From an uncultured Bacteroidales bacterium (GTDB lineage: Bacteria; Bacteroidota; Bacteroidia; Bacteroidales; Paludibacteraceae), in contig CACZZL010000003.1 of NCBI GenBank assembly GCA_902785605.1, forward strand, positions 1-64,000: DNA of 64,000 nucleotides, in the 5' to 3' direction. Each line of letters begins with the position of its first letter. The stretch's first letter is position 1. Shown in pieces: positions 35,721 to 44,745 of the stretch. The notes beneath the pieces were generated by a model. The model was not told where the DNA came from. It did no database searches and saw nothing but the letters and a program-made list of their open reading frames with translations. The position numbers and the translations under genes are program-made.

Positions 35721-36114
35721 CTTAGGCGACCGCGAGCAGACGATTGCTCAAGCGATTCGACTCATGGAGCAGCAGATCGGGGTGATCCCATGCTGTTCCT
35801 CTTTCTTTTATTCCGAGCCCTGGGGATTTGCGAGTGTGAACCCGTTTTGCAACGTGTGCTGTGTGCTGGAGACGGAAAAAAGTCCAATAGAAGTGCTACA
35901 CGCGACACAGGCTGTGGAACAGGCACTCGGGCGTACGCATAAGTCCGTGAACCGGCAGTACGCGGACCGAACGATGGATATTGATTTGATTCAAGCCTAT
36001 GACGAAGCGGGGAAGGAGGTTGAATGGTGTGATGTCGAGCTTATTCTACCCCACCCGTTGTGGAAAGAACGCGATTTTGTAAGAATCCCTTTACAAGAAT
36101 TACAAAATAAATAG
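35692..36114 (+). CDS. folK: 2-amino-4-hydroxy-6-hydroxymethyldihydropteridine diphosphokinase
   Basis: Transfers pyrophosphate to the pterin in folate synthesis. The 140 residues start YYLSLGSNLGDREQTI and contain SSFFYSEPWGF, the NxxxxxxT pattern region (VNPFCNVCCVLET), and the signature RTMDIDLIQAYDE with the metal-binding Asp pair. Close to the lower end of family length. It overlaps the 3' end of cvpA in another frame. Confidence 0.93.
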   Translation: MRYYLSLGSNLGDREQTIAQAIRLMEQQIGVIPCCSSFFYSEPWGFASVNPFCNVCCVLETEKSPIEVLHATQAVEQALGRTHKSVNRQYADRTMDIDLIQAYDEAGKEVEWCDVELILPHPLWKERDFVRIPLQELQNK

Positions 36115-36130
36115 TTTTTTGGCATAATAT

Positions 36131-36161
36131 TTGCGTATGTCATAAAAAAGTAGTACCTTTG
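36131..36161 (+). promoter_or_regulatory. Promoter of the 36198 lipoprotein
   Basis: TTGCGTATGTC (36131-36141) and TACCTTTG (36154-36161), 23-base register. The sequence TGGCATAATATTTGC (36120-36134), a sigma-54-like arrangement, overlaps the -33 element; the shared promoter is the simpler reading. Confidence 0.78.
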
Positions 36162-36197
36162 CAGCGCAAAGGTTTTTTTTACTAAAATATGATTGGT

Positions 36198-36641
36198 ATG
36201 AAAAAGAGTATTATTATCAGTATGCTGGTTCTGGTGAGTATGGCGTTCACCGGTTGTGTTAACAATACACCGGACTGCCGTTTTCACAAGAAGACCATTG
36301 ATTTGATATGCGACCAGAACGAATGGTCTTACGACGCAAGCGCCAACATGTTCTTCTGCCATTTCACGGTGGATATGCTGACGGCAGAGGTGTATAACTA
36401 CGGCGAGGTAAGCGTGAGCCGCGAGTACAACAGCGGTACGAATAAAGCGTATCAGGTAGCGTTGCCGGAGACCTCGTATAAGGTAGAGCAAGATGGCGAG
36501 AACAAGTTCTACTACGCGCAGCTCGTGGACTATGCTTATGGCGTAGGATTCATCGAAGTATTTTACACCATTTCCGACTATTTCTACCCCGAAGGCTTTA
36601 CTCCTGAGGGAATGGTGTTCCGTGCCCAGTTAACGTACTAA
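36198..36641 (+). CDS. Small lipoprotein of unknown function
   Basis: The family is not recognised. The 147-residue product starts at MKKSIIISM (36198); an ATG nine bases earlier is possible. The lipobox FTGC puts the lipid on Cys20. The mature part (about 127 residues) has alternating polar/hydrophobic stretches and many Tyr/Phe, suggesting one small beta domain in which FFCHFTVDMLTAEVYNYGEVSV and the terminal AQLTY may be strands. It has its own promoter. The following DAHP synthase gene begins in the same frame right after its stop. Confidence 0.75.
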   Translation: MKKSIIISMLVLVSMAFTGCVNNTPDCRFHKKTIDLICDQNEWSYDASANMFFCHFTVDMLTAEVYNYGEVSVSREYNSGTNKAYQVALPETSYKVEQDGENKFYYAQLVDYAYGVGFIEVFYTISDYFYPEGFTPEGMVFRAQLTY

Positions 36642-36689
36642 GCGATCAAACATTCATCGGTTTATATTCTGGGACCCTGTTCAGCGGAG

Positions 36690-37691
36690 ATGCGAGAACA
36701 GGTGTTGCTCACCGCGAGTCAGTTGAAAGACGCTTGCGGTGAGATGCCGTTTATTTATCGCGCGGGAGCGTGGAAGCCGCGCACGAGCCCACACACGTTT
36801 CAGGGAGCCGGCAATCAGGCCTTGGAATGGTTACAAGAAGTGAAGCGGACGTATGGTGTGCCGGTAGCAACTGAAGTGGCGACTCCTGAACATGTGCAGG
36901 CCGCGATCCAGGCAGGGATAGACTATCTGTGGATTGGTGCCCGAACGAGTGCGAATCCGCTTGCCGTGCAAGCGATTGCGGATGCCATTGGAGATAGGAG
37001 ATGGGAGAATGGAGAGTGCAGATTGAAGGGCGTGCTGATCAAGAATCCGGTGAATGCAGATGCGGATTTATGGTTGGGAGATATTGAGCGATTGGAAAAA
37101 ACGGGTGTACCGGTGATTGCGGTACATAGGGGCTGTAACCATCAGCCGTGCTGGAGCATGGCGCATCAGGTACGAACGGTTCGGCCGGATATAGCGATGT
37201 TGTTGGACCCGAGTCATATGAGCGGAGATGCAGCCCAAGTACCGGCACTGCTGGATAAGATAGCCGAGTTGGGCCTGGACGGGGCAATGATCGAAGTGCA
37301 TTGTGATCCCAAGGCTGCTTTATCCGATAGTGCACAGCAGATTACTCCGAAGGAACTCCGAGATACCCTCGATCCGATTCTCTCTCGATTCTCTCTCGTT
37401 AGTCTGATTTGCCCACCTGACGGTGTGGAACTGAACTGGTTACGGGCAGAGATCGATGAGTTGGACGAGGCCTTATTAGAGACTGTTGCACGGCGAATGG
37501 AGGTCAGTCAGCGAATCGGTACGTGGAAGAAAGCGCACGGCGTGTCCCCACTCCAGCCCGAGCGCTACCAGCAGTTATTGGAAAGGCTGAAGGCGAAAGG
37601 CGAAGGACGAAAGGGCACCGCATTGCCTGCAGAATTTGTTGAACAATTGTGGAATAGTATACACGAACAGAGTTTACGTGAGCAAGAGTAA
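36690..37691 (+). CDS. DAHP synthase - chorismate mutase fusion
   Basis: A bifunctional shikimate enzyme. The N-terminal TIM barrel (about 1-240) condenses PEP and erythrose-4-phosphate: RAGAWKPRTSPHTFQG, GVPVATEV, WIGARTSANP, LIKNPVNADADLW, HRGCN, LLDPSHMSGD, MIEVHCDPKAALSD. The C-terminal AroQ-type chorismate mutase (about 250-333) has LRAEIDELDEALLETVARRMEVSQRIGTWKK. The first ATG is at 36690, yet the conserved strand LGPCSAE is encoded just upstream in the same frame (36669-36689). The open frame runs back to the previous stop (36639-36641) without ATG, GTG or TTG; ATC at 36645 is the only suitable codon. Two or three short-word tracts lie inside (36990-37030, 37376-37402, 37583-37618). 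Confidence 0.88.
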   Translation: MREQVLLTASQLKDACGEMPFIYRAGAWKPRTSPHTFQGAGNQALEWLQEVKRTYGVPVATEVATPEHVQAAIQAGIDYLWIGARTSANPLAVQAIADAIGDRRWENGECRLKGVLIKNPVNADADLWLGDIERLEKTGVPVIAVHRGCNHQPCWSMAHQVRTVRPDIAMLLDPSHMSGDAAQVPALLDKIAELGLDGAMIEVHCDPKAALSDSAQQITPKELRDTLDPILSRFSLVSLICPPDGVELNWLRAEIDELDEALLETVARRMEVSQRIGTWKKAHGVSPLQPERYQQLLERLKAKGEGRKGTALPAEFVEQLWNSIHEQSLREQE

Positions 37692-40530
37692 ATACATCAT
37701 TATCATTTTATTGTCCCTGTTCCTGCTGCCTGTTGAGGCACAGGAAGGACCGGTACGCACGAGTATCTCGGGCGTGATCGTGGACGGCGACACGGGAGAG
37801 ACATTGCCGTTTGTGCAGGTTTACTTCCTCAAATCAACCACCAATCAGGGTATGATTCCTTCCGATGTGGGAACGACCTCTGATTTGGACGGTAATTTCT
37901 CGATTAGTAATACAGCGGGTTACACGACGCTGAATATCCAGATGATCGGTTACAAGACCGAGATGGTAACCTTGCGTAAGGGTCAGAACCGCAAGGACGT
38001 GAAGATCAAGTTGACCCCGGATGTGTACGGTCTGCAGGATATCGTGGTGACGCCCAAACACCGCAAACGCGAGTACAAACGGAGGGGTAACCCGGCCGTG
38101 GAGTTGATCAAGAACGTGATTGCCCGCAAGGATTCGTTCTGCGTGCAGACAGCGGATCAGTACACCGCGCAGAGTTATTCGCGTATGTCGTTTGCGCTGG
38201 ACAATATCCAGATCAATTGGGAGAAGCCGTTCTGGCGCAGATATAACTTCTTACAGAAATATGTCGACACGACGGGCGTTTACCCGAATGTGACGGTGTC
38301 TATTCGCGAGCATATCAACGAAGAGTACTATCAACGTAAGCCTCACCGAGAGAAGAAGATATTGCAGAAGAAACGTATCTTCGGAGTGGAGGACTTAGTG
38401 TCTACGGGTGCGTTCCAAGAGAACCTGAACGCTATTTTTAAGGACGTGGATATCAACGACAACAACATGAACCTACTGTTCAACCGTTTCGTGTCGCCTC
38501 TCTCCTCTACGTTGGCGGTGACGTTCTACCAGTACTACATCATGGACACGATCATGGTGGACGGTTATCCGTGTATCGACCTGGCGTTTGTGCCGGTTAA
38601 CTCGGAGAGTTACGGATTTACGGGTCACTTGTATATCGTCAATGATTCGACATTCCGCATCAAGAAGTACGCTATTAATATACCGCCGGATATCAACCTC
38701 AATTTCGTGAGCAATTTCTCGATTGAGCACAGTTACAGGCAGTTGGAGAACGGCCTTTGGGCCCCTGACCGTACGACGACCTATGCCAAGTTCTACGTGC
38801 TCAATAACAAACGCGGTATGCTGGCACGGCAGACGAAGATCTACACCAATTGGGATCTGGAGACCCCGATTCCGAGGGAGACGTTCAGCAGCATGACGGC
38901 AGAGGAAGTGGAGACGAACGATTCAACGGCTGTGCGTTACGGTGCCGCAGCTTGGGATACATTACGTCCCGAACCGTTGACATGGTATGAAAGTTCGGTA
39001 TATGACTTGGTGCAAGAGGTAACCGCAGATCCAAAGATTGCCAGTGCAATCGCTACCGTCAATGCTGTGACGACCGAGTTCGTAGCTACCACACCGGCAC
39101 GCGACTTGGATGAGAGTAAGTTTGACATCGGTCCGATCTATCAATTCTTCAGTTGGAATATGTTAGAGGGATTCCGTGTTCGTTTTGGCGGTGTGAGCAC
39201 AGCCAAGATGCACGACCAGATCTTCTTCCGCGGCTATGCGGCATTCGGAACAACCGACCTGCGTCCCAAGTACAATGCGACGCTCGTATATACGTTTGAC
39301 AAGCACAAGAATCAGCCTTACGACGGGCTGCGTCACCATATCCAGTGGAGTGCACAGTACGATGTAGAGGAGCCAGGTCAGTTGACGGATGTGATTCGCC
39401 GCGACCATATCTTGATGTCCATTCCGACTAGCAAGCCGACGATGCCGTTTGCGCAGTACGTGTTCCACGCCAAGATGGAGTACATGAAAGAGTGGCGTAA
39501 TAAACTGTCGATCAAGGCTTCGTTCGACTTCACGAACAACGAAGCGGCGGGAGTGCTCAGTTACGACCGCATGAACTGGACGATGAACCCGATGGACTCG
39601 ACTTGGAGTCATACGACCACTTCGATCGGTTCGTACCGTAACTACGAGGCGATGATTCAGTTCAAGTACTCGCCGGGAAGCCGTGTGTTCATTGACCGAA
39701 TGGGCGTAGAGAGTCCGTTCGCGTTGGAGAAAGACGCGCCGACGATCATGCTCACCCATTATGTGGGCTACCTGGACGACCGTCACAACGGCGGAGACGG
39801 ATTTATCTATAACCGTACAGAGTTCCTCTTTGACAAACGTTTCTGGTTCTCCGCGTTTGGTCACCTCGACCTGCGTGTACAGACCGGTATGGTATGGCAG
39901 AAGACACCGTTCACCCATCTGTATATCCCGCAGACGAGTACCAGTATTTTCCTTGCCCAGCGTGCGTTCAACCAGATGAAACCGATGGAGTTCCTGATGG
40001 ACGAGTACGTATCGCTGTACGCTACCTATTACTTCAAGGGCTGGATCTTGAACCGCATCCCAGGTATCAATAAACTGAAGTTGCGCGGAGTGGTATCGTT
40101 CTCGGGTATCTACGGCGGTTTGACCAAGAAGAACAACCCGTATCTGGAGACCGGAACGGGCTTGTATGATTTCCCGCACACGCCGTGGGAGAACGGTATC
40201 GTGGACAACGCGTTTGACCACAACGGCTACCTGCTGGACGGCTACCGCACGTCTTCACCGATCGGTAAGTTGCCGTACATGGAGATCACGGCAGGCTTTG
40301 AGAACATCTTTAAATTCATTCGTATCGACTATATCCGCCGTATCACGTACAACGACTACGAGTTGCCGTATATGATACGCAAGATGGAACCGGTAGACCC
40401 GCTCAACCCGACGCTGGGCTTCCAGCCGGCTGTGGATGAGAACGGAGAGCCGGTGATGATACATGGTCGCCGTAAGATAGGCGCATGGGGACGAAACGGC
40501 GTTAAGATAACCTTTAGACTATCCTTGTAA
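37678..40530 (+). CDS. DUF5686 / carboxypeptidase-regulatory-like outer-membrane protein
   Basis: A 950-residue protein. The start is a GTG at 37678 (VSKSKYIIIILLSLFLLPVEAQ), which gives a normal signal peptide; a TTG at 37636 is the longer alternative. A CarboxypepD_reg-like domain (about 30-115; ISGVIVDGDTGETLPFVQVYF, TTSDLDGNFSI) is followed by the DUF5686 region (LQDIVVTPKHRKREYKRRGNPAVELIKNVIARKD). A long beta-barrel follows, ending in VKITFRLSL. DUF5686 proteins are large outer-membrane proteins of Bacteroidetes with unknown function. The gene overlaps the DAHP synthase end by 14 bases and precedes a small barrel protein by two bases. Confidence 0.88.
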   Translation: MSKSKYIIIILLSLFLLPVEAQEGPVRTSISGVIVDGDTGETLPFVQVYFLKSTTNQGMIPSDVGTTSDLDGNFSISNTAGYTTLNIQMIGYKTEMVTLRKGQNRKDVKIKLTPDVYGLQDIVVTPKHRKREYKRRGNPAVELIKNVIARKDSFCVQTADQYTAQSYSRMSFALDNIQINWEKPFWRRYNFLQKYVDTTGVYPNVTVSIREHINEEYYQRKPHREKKILQKKRIFGVEDLVSTGAFQENLNAIFKDVDINDNNMNLLFNRFVSPLSSTLAVTFYQYYIMDTIMVDGYPCIDLAFVPVNSESYGFTGHLYIVNDSTFRIKKYAINIPPDINLNFVSNFSIEHSYRQLENGLWAPDRTTTYAKFYVLNNKRGMLARQTKIYTNWDLETPIPRETFSSMTAEEVETNDSTAVRYGAAAWDTLRPEPLTWYESSVYDLVQEVTADPKIASAIATVNAVTTEFVATTPARDLDESKFDIGPIYQFFSWNMLEGFRVRFGGVSTAKMHDQIFFRGYAAFGTTDLRPKYNATLVYTFDKHKNQPYDGLRHHIQWSAQYDVEEPGQLTDVIRRDHILMSIPTSKPTMPFAQYVFHAKMEYMKEWRNKLSIKASFDFTNNEAAGVLSYDRMNWTMNPMDSTWSHTTTSIGSYRNYEAMIQFKYSPGSRVFIDRMGVESPFALEKDAPTIMLTHYVGYLDDRHNGGDGFIYNRTEFLFDKRFWFSAFGHLDLRVQTGMVWQKTPFTHLYIPQTSTSIFLAQRAFNQMKPMEFLMDEYVSLYATYYFKGWILNRIPGINKLKLRGVVSFSGIYGGLTKKNNPYLETGTGLYDFPHTPWENGIVDNAFDHNGYLLDGYRTSSPIGKLPYMEITAGFENIFKFIRIDYIRRITYNDYELPYMIRKMEPVDPLNPTLGFQPAVDENGEPVMIHGRRKIGAWGRNGVKITFRLSL

Positions 40531-40532
40531 TC

Positions 40533-41315
40533 ATGAAAAAGCTGACAGGAATCATTCTTCTCTTTGCCTGCCTCTGTGTGCAGGCACAGAACAATGTACA
40601 GTTGACGCTGGACGAGGCGAAAGCACGTCTGGATGAGTTTAACACGGAGCGTTTGCTCGATTCGCTGGATCAGGAGAAACTGCCGAAACTGGTATCCGGC
40701 GGTGTGTTCGGAGGCGGTAATGTAAGCAATTTCATCATCACCCGAAACCACAAACCGATGAGTTCGTATATGCGTATCGGCGCCGAAGTGGGTGGATTCT
40801 TGGATTTTGCCATCACCCAGCATTTTGCGATTCAACCGCAGGTCATTCTCACCGCGCATCAGAACTATTTTGCGGCAACCGACACGACGAACCGCTTGTG
40901 GTCGTTCGGTGTAGAGGTGCCTATCTATTTCCTGGGCCGTTTTGGTAATATGGAGCAAGGATATGTTCAGTTCGGAGGCGGTATTTTTACCCATTTCACG
41001 TATCTGAGCAACGTCAAGGACAAATACAACAACCTGGACGAGTCCACACCGGCTTCTGCGCCGCTGTTCCGCATGCCGTATGACGAGACACCGACTTATG
41101 ACTACAGCCGTTTGTATCAGCTGCACAACAACCACTTCGGTATATGTCTGTTGGTCGGCTATGAGTGTCCGTTCGGCATGCTAATCAACGCTTCATACAA
41201 GGTCAGCTTGTCCGATATAGCAGGCTTCTATAGCGAGAAAAAGGGCGATCCTGTTGCGGATGCCCTTATCTACCCTCAGTCTGTGAGTCTGAGTATCGGT
41301 TATCGTTGGAAATAA
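40533..41315 (+). CDS. Outer-membrane beta-barrel protein (PorT-like)
   Basis: A 260-residue protein with signal peptide (1-19), a helical segment rich in Glu/Asp/Leu (about 22-55), and an 8-10-strand barrel with GGVFGGGNVSNFII, AEVGGFLDFAITQHFAIQPQVILT, YVQFGGGIFTHFTY and a C-terminal SVSLSIGYRWK. The pattern fits the OMP_b-brl/PorT-like group. It is co-transcribed with the DUF5686 gene and probably works with it at the outer membrane; that is inference. Its stop is four bases from the stop of the convergent sulfatase gene. Confidence 0.82.
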   Translation: MKKLTGIILLFACLCVQAQNNVQLTLDEAKARLDEFNTERLLDSLDQEKLPKLVSGGVFGGGNVSNFIITRNHKPMSSYMRIGAEVGGFLDFAITQHFAIQPQVILTAHQNYFAATDTTNRLWSFGVEVPIYFLGRFGNMEQGYVQFGGGIFTHFTYLSNVKDKYNNLDESTPASAPLFRMPYDETPTYDYSRLYQLHNNHFGICLLVGYECPFGMLINASYKVSLSDIAGFYSEKKGDPVADALIYPQSVSLSIGYRWK

Positions 41316-41318
41316 TGA

Positions 41319-43085
41319 TCAGCGACTAAAATAATTGTTGCGAATCAGTTTGTCCGACAACGGGTACGCGTCATCCTCTGTGATGGCGCGTTTTTGTGTG
41401 GAGTCCATCAGGTTGATACCGAAACCGTGCCAGCGGTAATCCTCCACGCCCAGCAAGGAGCTGTAGGTGGGATAGATATCCATCTGATAGCAGTCGTTGG
41501 TATAACGCGGATTGCCTTTGATCTTGGGCGAATAGATGATGAGCGGCAGGCAATCGTCTGTCGGCGTCAGATCGGCAACCCAGGCAAAGGGTTTACCGGC
41601 ATGCCGTCTGCCTACCCTACGTGCATATCGCTGCATTTGCTGGCGTTTCTCGTGGTGCAGGATACGATGGTCACCGGTGATGACGATGGTGTAGTTCTGC
41701 AGTTTGGGGTCGGTCTCGATCTTACGAATGAAATAGCCCAGACCGTCATCCAAGGCATTGAAGCCGCGAATAAAGTTATACATCACCCAAGGCATGGACT
41801 TCGGCAGGTCCAAGCGGCTGTATTTCTCGTTTATGAACGGAGCATGCGTGGACTGCGTGATACACTGGATGTACTCGTAGCCCTCATCCACCAGGCTATC
41901 CAATTTCTGGAACAAGATCGTGTCGATATCGCAGTAACAGATGGTGGAATCATATCCGTAGGCCGGAGACATCTTGGTCTGGTTCCATACGCAAGTGTCG
42001 TGCGGCAGCAGACAGACGGTGGGTTTGGGTGCCAGTTTCATGATGCCCGGATAGGTGTTATCGGCGTAGTGCAGACAGGTTCCGCCGGCATTGATGGGCA
42101 GCAGACCGGTGTTGACAATCATCTGTCCGTCGGCAGAAGGTGCGCCTACGATCTGCGTATGAATACGATTGGCATAGAACACATGGTCGTTTTGGGTGAG
42201 GCGATACAGGTTCGGCATGATCTGCGGGGTCACAACCCAGTTCTCCAGACTCTCGAGCAGCACAATGATCAGCGGTCCGTTGAGTTGTGCCGAGTCCTCG
42301 CCGTTGTCGAGTTGTGCCATCATGGCATAGTCGTGCGGCGAGAGCGGACGATCCGGCTGTATGTCCTTGATCATCAGGTAGTAGTCAGACGAGATATAGA
42401 TCGGAGAATAGAGCACGCTGGTGTTCGCCACCGTTGTGGGGAAATGGGAGCCGTAAACGGGTTCACGATGTTCGCGAATGAACGGCAGCATTTCGTATTT
42501 CTGCTCGGTATTGGTTGTTTTCTGTTTGTGGTTGACATAGATTGCTTCGGAGCTGATGTGCAGAACAACGGCAGCCAACAAGGCACCTAACCACCCTTTC
42601 CAACTGCGGTTGCTACGGGTAGTAAAGAGGAAGAACGTACCGAACAGGCCCGTCAAGGCGTAGAACAGCAGGTCAATCCACTCCACGTAGATGAGTACCG
42701 ACCAGAAATAGCCGTGCAAGTTGGCAGACATATTAAACGCCTCGGCATCCAGCAGAATATGGTTGTTGCGCATGTAAATGAGGTTCGCCACAAACCAGGT
42801 ATCGAGGATAAGCGAGAGCACGAGCAACCAACGCTTGTCGCGCAAGACGAAGGTCCACGAAGCAAAGAAGATCGAGGCAGCCAGTTTGCTGAGAATCATC
42901 GCCAGCCTGTTCTGAAACGAGGGCTGGAGATCCAGTTCGCGGAAGGCGAAATGGTCAAACAGCATAGTCTGCGCAAAAATGAGTATAGCGAATAGGCCGA
43001 ATACCAGCCAAGGAGCACGGTTCCCGACCATTAACCAGGCCCGGAAACGATCCCTTTTTACCATGAATTCTTTCTTCTGTTCCAT
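41319..43085 (-). CDS. LTA synthase-like sulfatase-fold membrane enzyme
   Basis: A 588-residue protein with five predicted membrane helices (about 20-190) and a periplasmic alkaline-phosphatase/sulfatase domain. The domain shows GPLIIVLLESLENWV (metal-binding Glu), APSADGQMIVNTGLLPI (nucleophile region, Ser in place of the usual Thr), THAPF, and IVITGDHRIL (metal Asp-His). The family transfers phosphoglycerol or phosphoethanolamine to lipids or glycans. It is the last gene of a three-gene envelope operon after a glycosyltransferase and a small transporter, which fits modification of a surface glycolipid. Confidence 0.87.
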   Translation of the reverse strand: MEQKKEFMVKRDRFRAWLMVGNRAPWLVFGLFAILIFAQTMLFDHFAFRELDLQPSFQNRLAMILSKLAASIFFASWTFVLRDKRWLLVLSLILDTWFVANLIYMRNNHILLDAEAFNMSANLHGYFWSVLIYVEWIDLLFYALTGLFGTFFLFTTRSNRSWKGWLGALLAAVVLHISSEAIYVNHKQKTTNTEQKYEMLPFIREHREPVYGSHFPTTVANTSVLYSPIYISSDYYLMIKDIQPDRPLSPHDYAMMAQLDNGEDSAQLNGPLIIVLLESLENWVVTPQIMPNLYRLTQNDHVFYANRIHTQIVGAPSADGQMIVNTGLLPINAGGTCLHYADNTYPGIMKLAPKPTVCLLPHDTCVWNQTKMSPAYGYDSTICYCDIDTILFQKLDSLVDEGYEYIQCITQSTHAPFINEKYSRLDLPKSMPWVMYNFIRGFNALDDGLGYFIRKIETDPKLQNYTIVITGDHRILHHEKRQQMQRYARRVGRRHAGKPFAWVADLTPTDDCLPLIIYSPKIKGNPRYTNDCYQMDIYPTYSSLLGVEDYRWHGFGINLMDSTQKRAITEDDAYPLSDKLIRNNYFSR

Positions 43086-43096
43086 ACAATATTGTA

Positions 43097-43474
43097 TTAT
43101 GCTTTAAACAAATCCATTCCTCCGCCGATAAAGAAGCAGCCGGCCATGACGAGCGCCACACCAATCCACTGCATGTACCCCACCGACTCGTGGAAGATGA
43201 ACAGACCCGAGAGCATGCCCATCACAAAACCCAGACTCGTGAGCGGATAGATCTGCGAGAAGGGGTACTTATTGAGCAGCCACATCCAAAACAAGTTGGC
43301 CCCGATAAGGAGAACGACCGCAACCAGCATCCACAGATTACAAATCACGTGGTGCCAGGTATAGGACCACGACCACTCCCACTTGGGCATATCGGCCATA
43401 CCCAGTTTGAGCGCCACCTGCCCGAAGACCAACATCGCGGTCTGCAGCAGCATAAGTAGAAACATCTGTACCAT
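43097..43474 (-). CDS. Small EamA/SMR-like membrane transporter
   Basis: A 125-residue protein of four membrane helices. FGQVALKLGM near the N-terminus, the loop NKYPFSQIYPLTSLGFVMGMLSGLF, and the final AGCFFIGGG match the ArnE/ArnF-like branch of small multidrug-resistance or EamA proteins. These commonly flip lipid-linked sugars. Its place between a glycosyltransferase and an LTA synthase-like enzyme supports a glycolipid flippase role; substrate unknown. Confidence 0.8.
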   Translation of the reverse strand: MVQMFLLMLLQTAMLVFGQVALKLGMADMPKWEWSWSYTWHHVICNLWMLVAVVLLIGANLFWMWLLNKYPFSQIYPLTSLGFVMGMLSGLFIFHESVGYMQWIGVALVMAGCFFIGGGMDLFKA

Positions 43475-43486
43475 AGGCGATTTGAA

Positions 43487-44668
43487 TTAGGGTATGATGA
43501 TACCGTGTTTGAGTTTGTAACCGGTTTGTATATCCCGGTAGCGGAGGATGACCTCCTCGATCACGTTCTCCCAGGAACGGGCAATCGTGGTCGAAGCGCG
43601 GTCTCCCACTCGCTGGAGTATCTGCGGGTTCTCGATCAGATAGGATATACGGTCGGCGTATGCCTGCACGTCGTTTGGCGTGAGGAAGCCGTTCTTGTCT
43701 TTTTGGATAACCTCAGCGGCCGTAGACTCCTGCAGCATCAGGGCCGGTGTGTGCATAGCCGCCGCTTCCCGGACTACCAAGGGGGCATTGTCGTACAAGG
43801 AGGGGAAGAGGAACAAGTCCGCTGCCGCGTCGATCTTCTTCAGACGCTCGCGGTCATGGATATTACCGAGCATGGTGACATGGTCCTGCAGGCCCAGTTC
43901 GCTGATCTTCTGACGGATCTCACGTACCGCATAGCCGGTTCCGACCATGAAGAGCTGGAACGGCCGATCCTTGATCAGCGCGAGCGAATCGAGGATAAAA
44001 CCGATGTTCTTCTCCCATATATGCTGTCCGACGAAGAGCAGCATAGTCTCGTCGGGTAACAGGCCCAACTCTTCGCGCATCTCGGCGCGCATAACTTCGA
44101 TCTGCTGAACGGGGGTATAGAAATCGTTCCCGTTCTCCACGACCTCCACGTGTCCTTTGAATCCGTACTCGCGGAGGGTCGGTTCTACCGCTGCCTGCGG
44201 AATCCACACCTCGTCCGCTTTGTCGAAGAAACGGATGATATGGTTCACCATCCAATCGACGATCTGCTTGTTGTGCACATTGTGCTCAAAATCCTGGCGG
44301 TACTTGGAGTGGAAGGTAGCGACCAAGGGGATATGCTGCTTCTGCGAAGCCGAATAGGCCAAGTTAGCCGTCGTGAACGGACAATGCGCATGTACCAACT
44401 CAAACCGCAGTTTACGCCATTCGTACATAAAGTCCGGATCAATATACGGTAAACCGTATCGGTACGGAGGACGATTCGGAATCGGCACAGACACATACCG
44501 GTAAATCGGGTACGGAGCCGCAGCAATCACATCCATCGAATCGGGAGCGTACGGGGTGATCACACTCACCTCGTGCCCTTTCTCATGGAGCCAATAGGCG
44601 TAGTTCTGCGCCGTCAATGCCACGCCGTCTAAGATCGGCGGGAAATTATCATTAAATATTCCAAACAC
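43487..44668 (-). CDS. Glycosyltransferase family 4
   Basis: A GT-B fold enzyme of 393 residues. N-terminal domain: IFNDNFPPILDGVALTAQNYAYWLHEKGHEVSVITP, and AHCPFTTANLAYSASQKQHIPLVATFHSKYR. C-terminal domain: LLFVGQHIWEKN and the E-x7-E-like segment in DNAPLVVREAAAMHTPALMLQE. It may build a diacylglycerol-linked or other surface glycan. The frame continues to 44692, but those bases form the -7 box, so the GTG at 44668 is used, giving a leader of only about 15 bases. First gene of the operon with the transporter and sulfatase. Confidence 0.9.
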   Translation of the reverse strand: MFGIFNDNFPPILDGVALTAQNYAYWLHEKGHEVSVITPYAPDSMDVIAAAPYPIYRYVSVPIPNRPPYRYGLPYIDPDFMYEWRKLRFELVHAHCPFTTANLAYSASQKQHIPLVATFHSKYRQDFEHNVHNKQIVDWMVNHIIRFFDKADEVWIPQAAVEPTLREYGFKGHVEVVENGNDFYTPVQQIEVMRAEMREELGLLPDETMLLFVGQHIWEKNIGFILDSLALIKDRPFQLFMVGTGYAVREIRQKISELGLQDHVTMLGNIHDRERLKKIDAAADLFLFPSLYDNAPLVVREAAAMHTPALMLQESTAAEVIQKDKNGFLTPNDVQAYADRISYLIENPQILQRVGDRASTTIARSWENVIEEVILRYRDIQTGYKLKHGIIIP

Positions 44669-44689
44669 AGGATTTCTAATTAGCGGCTG

Positions 44690-44720
44690 CAAAATTACAA
44701 AAAAAATCCCACATACGCAA
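44690..44720 (-). promoter_or_regulatory. Promoter of the envelope operon, inside a terminator
   Basis: Minus strand: TTGCGTATGTG (44720-44710) and TAATTTTG (44697-44690), 23-base register. The -33 element occupies the loop side of the terminator stem of the upstream gene. Confidence 0.78.
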
Positions 44721-44738
44721 ATGTATGCAGGATTTTTT
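44701..44738 (-). terminator. Terminator of the giant repeat protein gene
   Basis: AAAAAATCC (44701-44709) pairs with GGATTTTTT (44730-44738); an inner CATAC/GTATG stem extends it. On the minus strand a T-run follows. It overlaps the promoter of the next gene. Confidence 0.8.
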
Positions 44739-44745
44739 TCAGTTT

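Noticed and set aside
36120..36134. Sigma-54 element upstream of the small lipoprotein
   Set aside because: TGGCATAATATTTGC fits by spacing but overlaps a full match to the common promoter, which explains the gene better.
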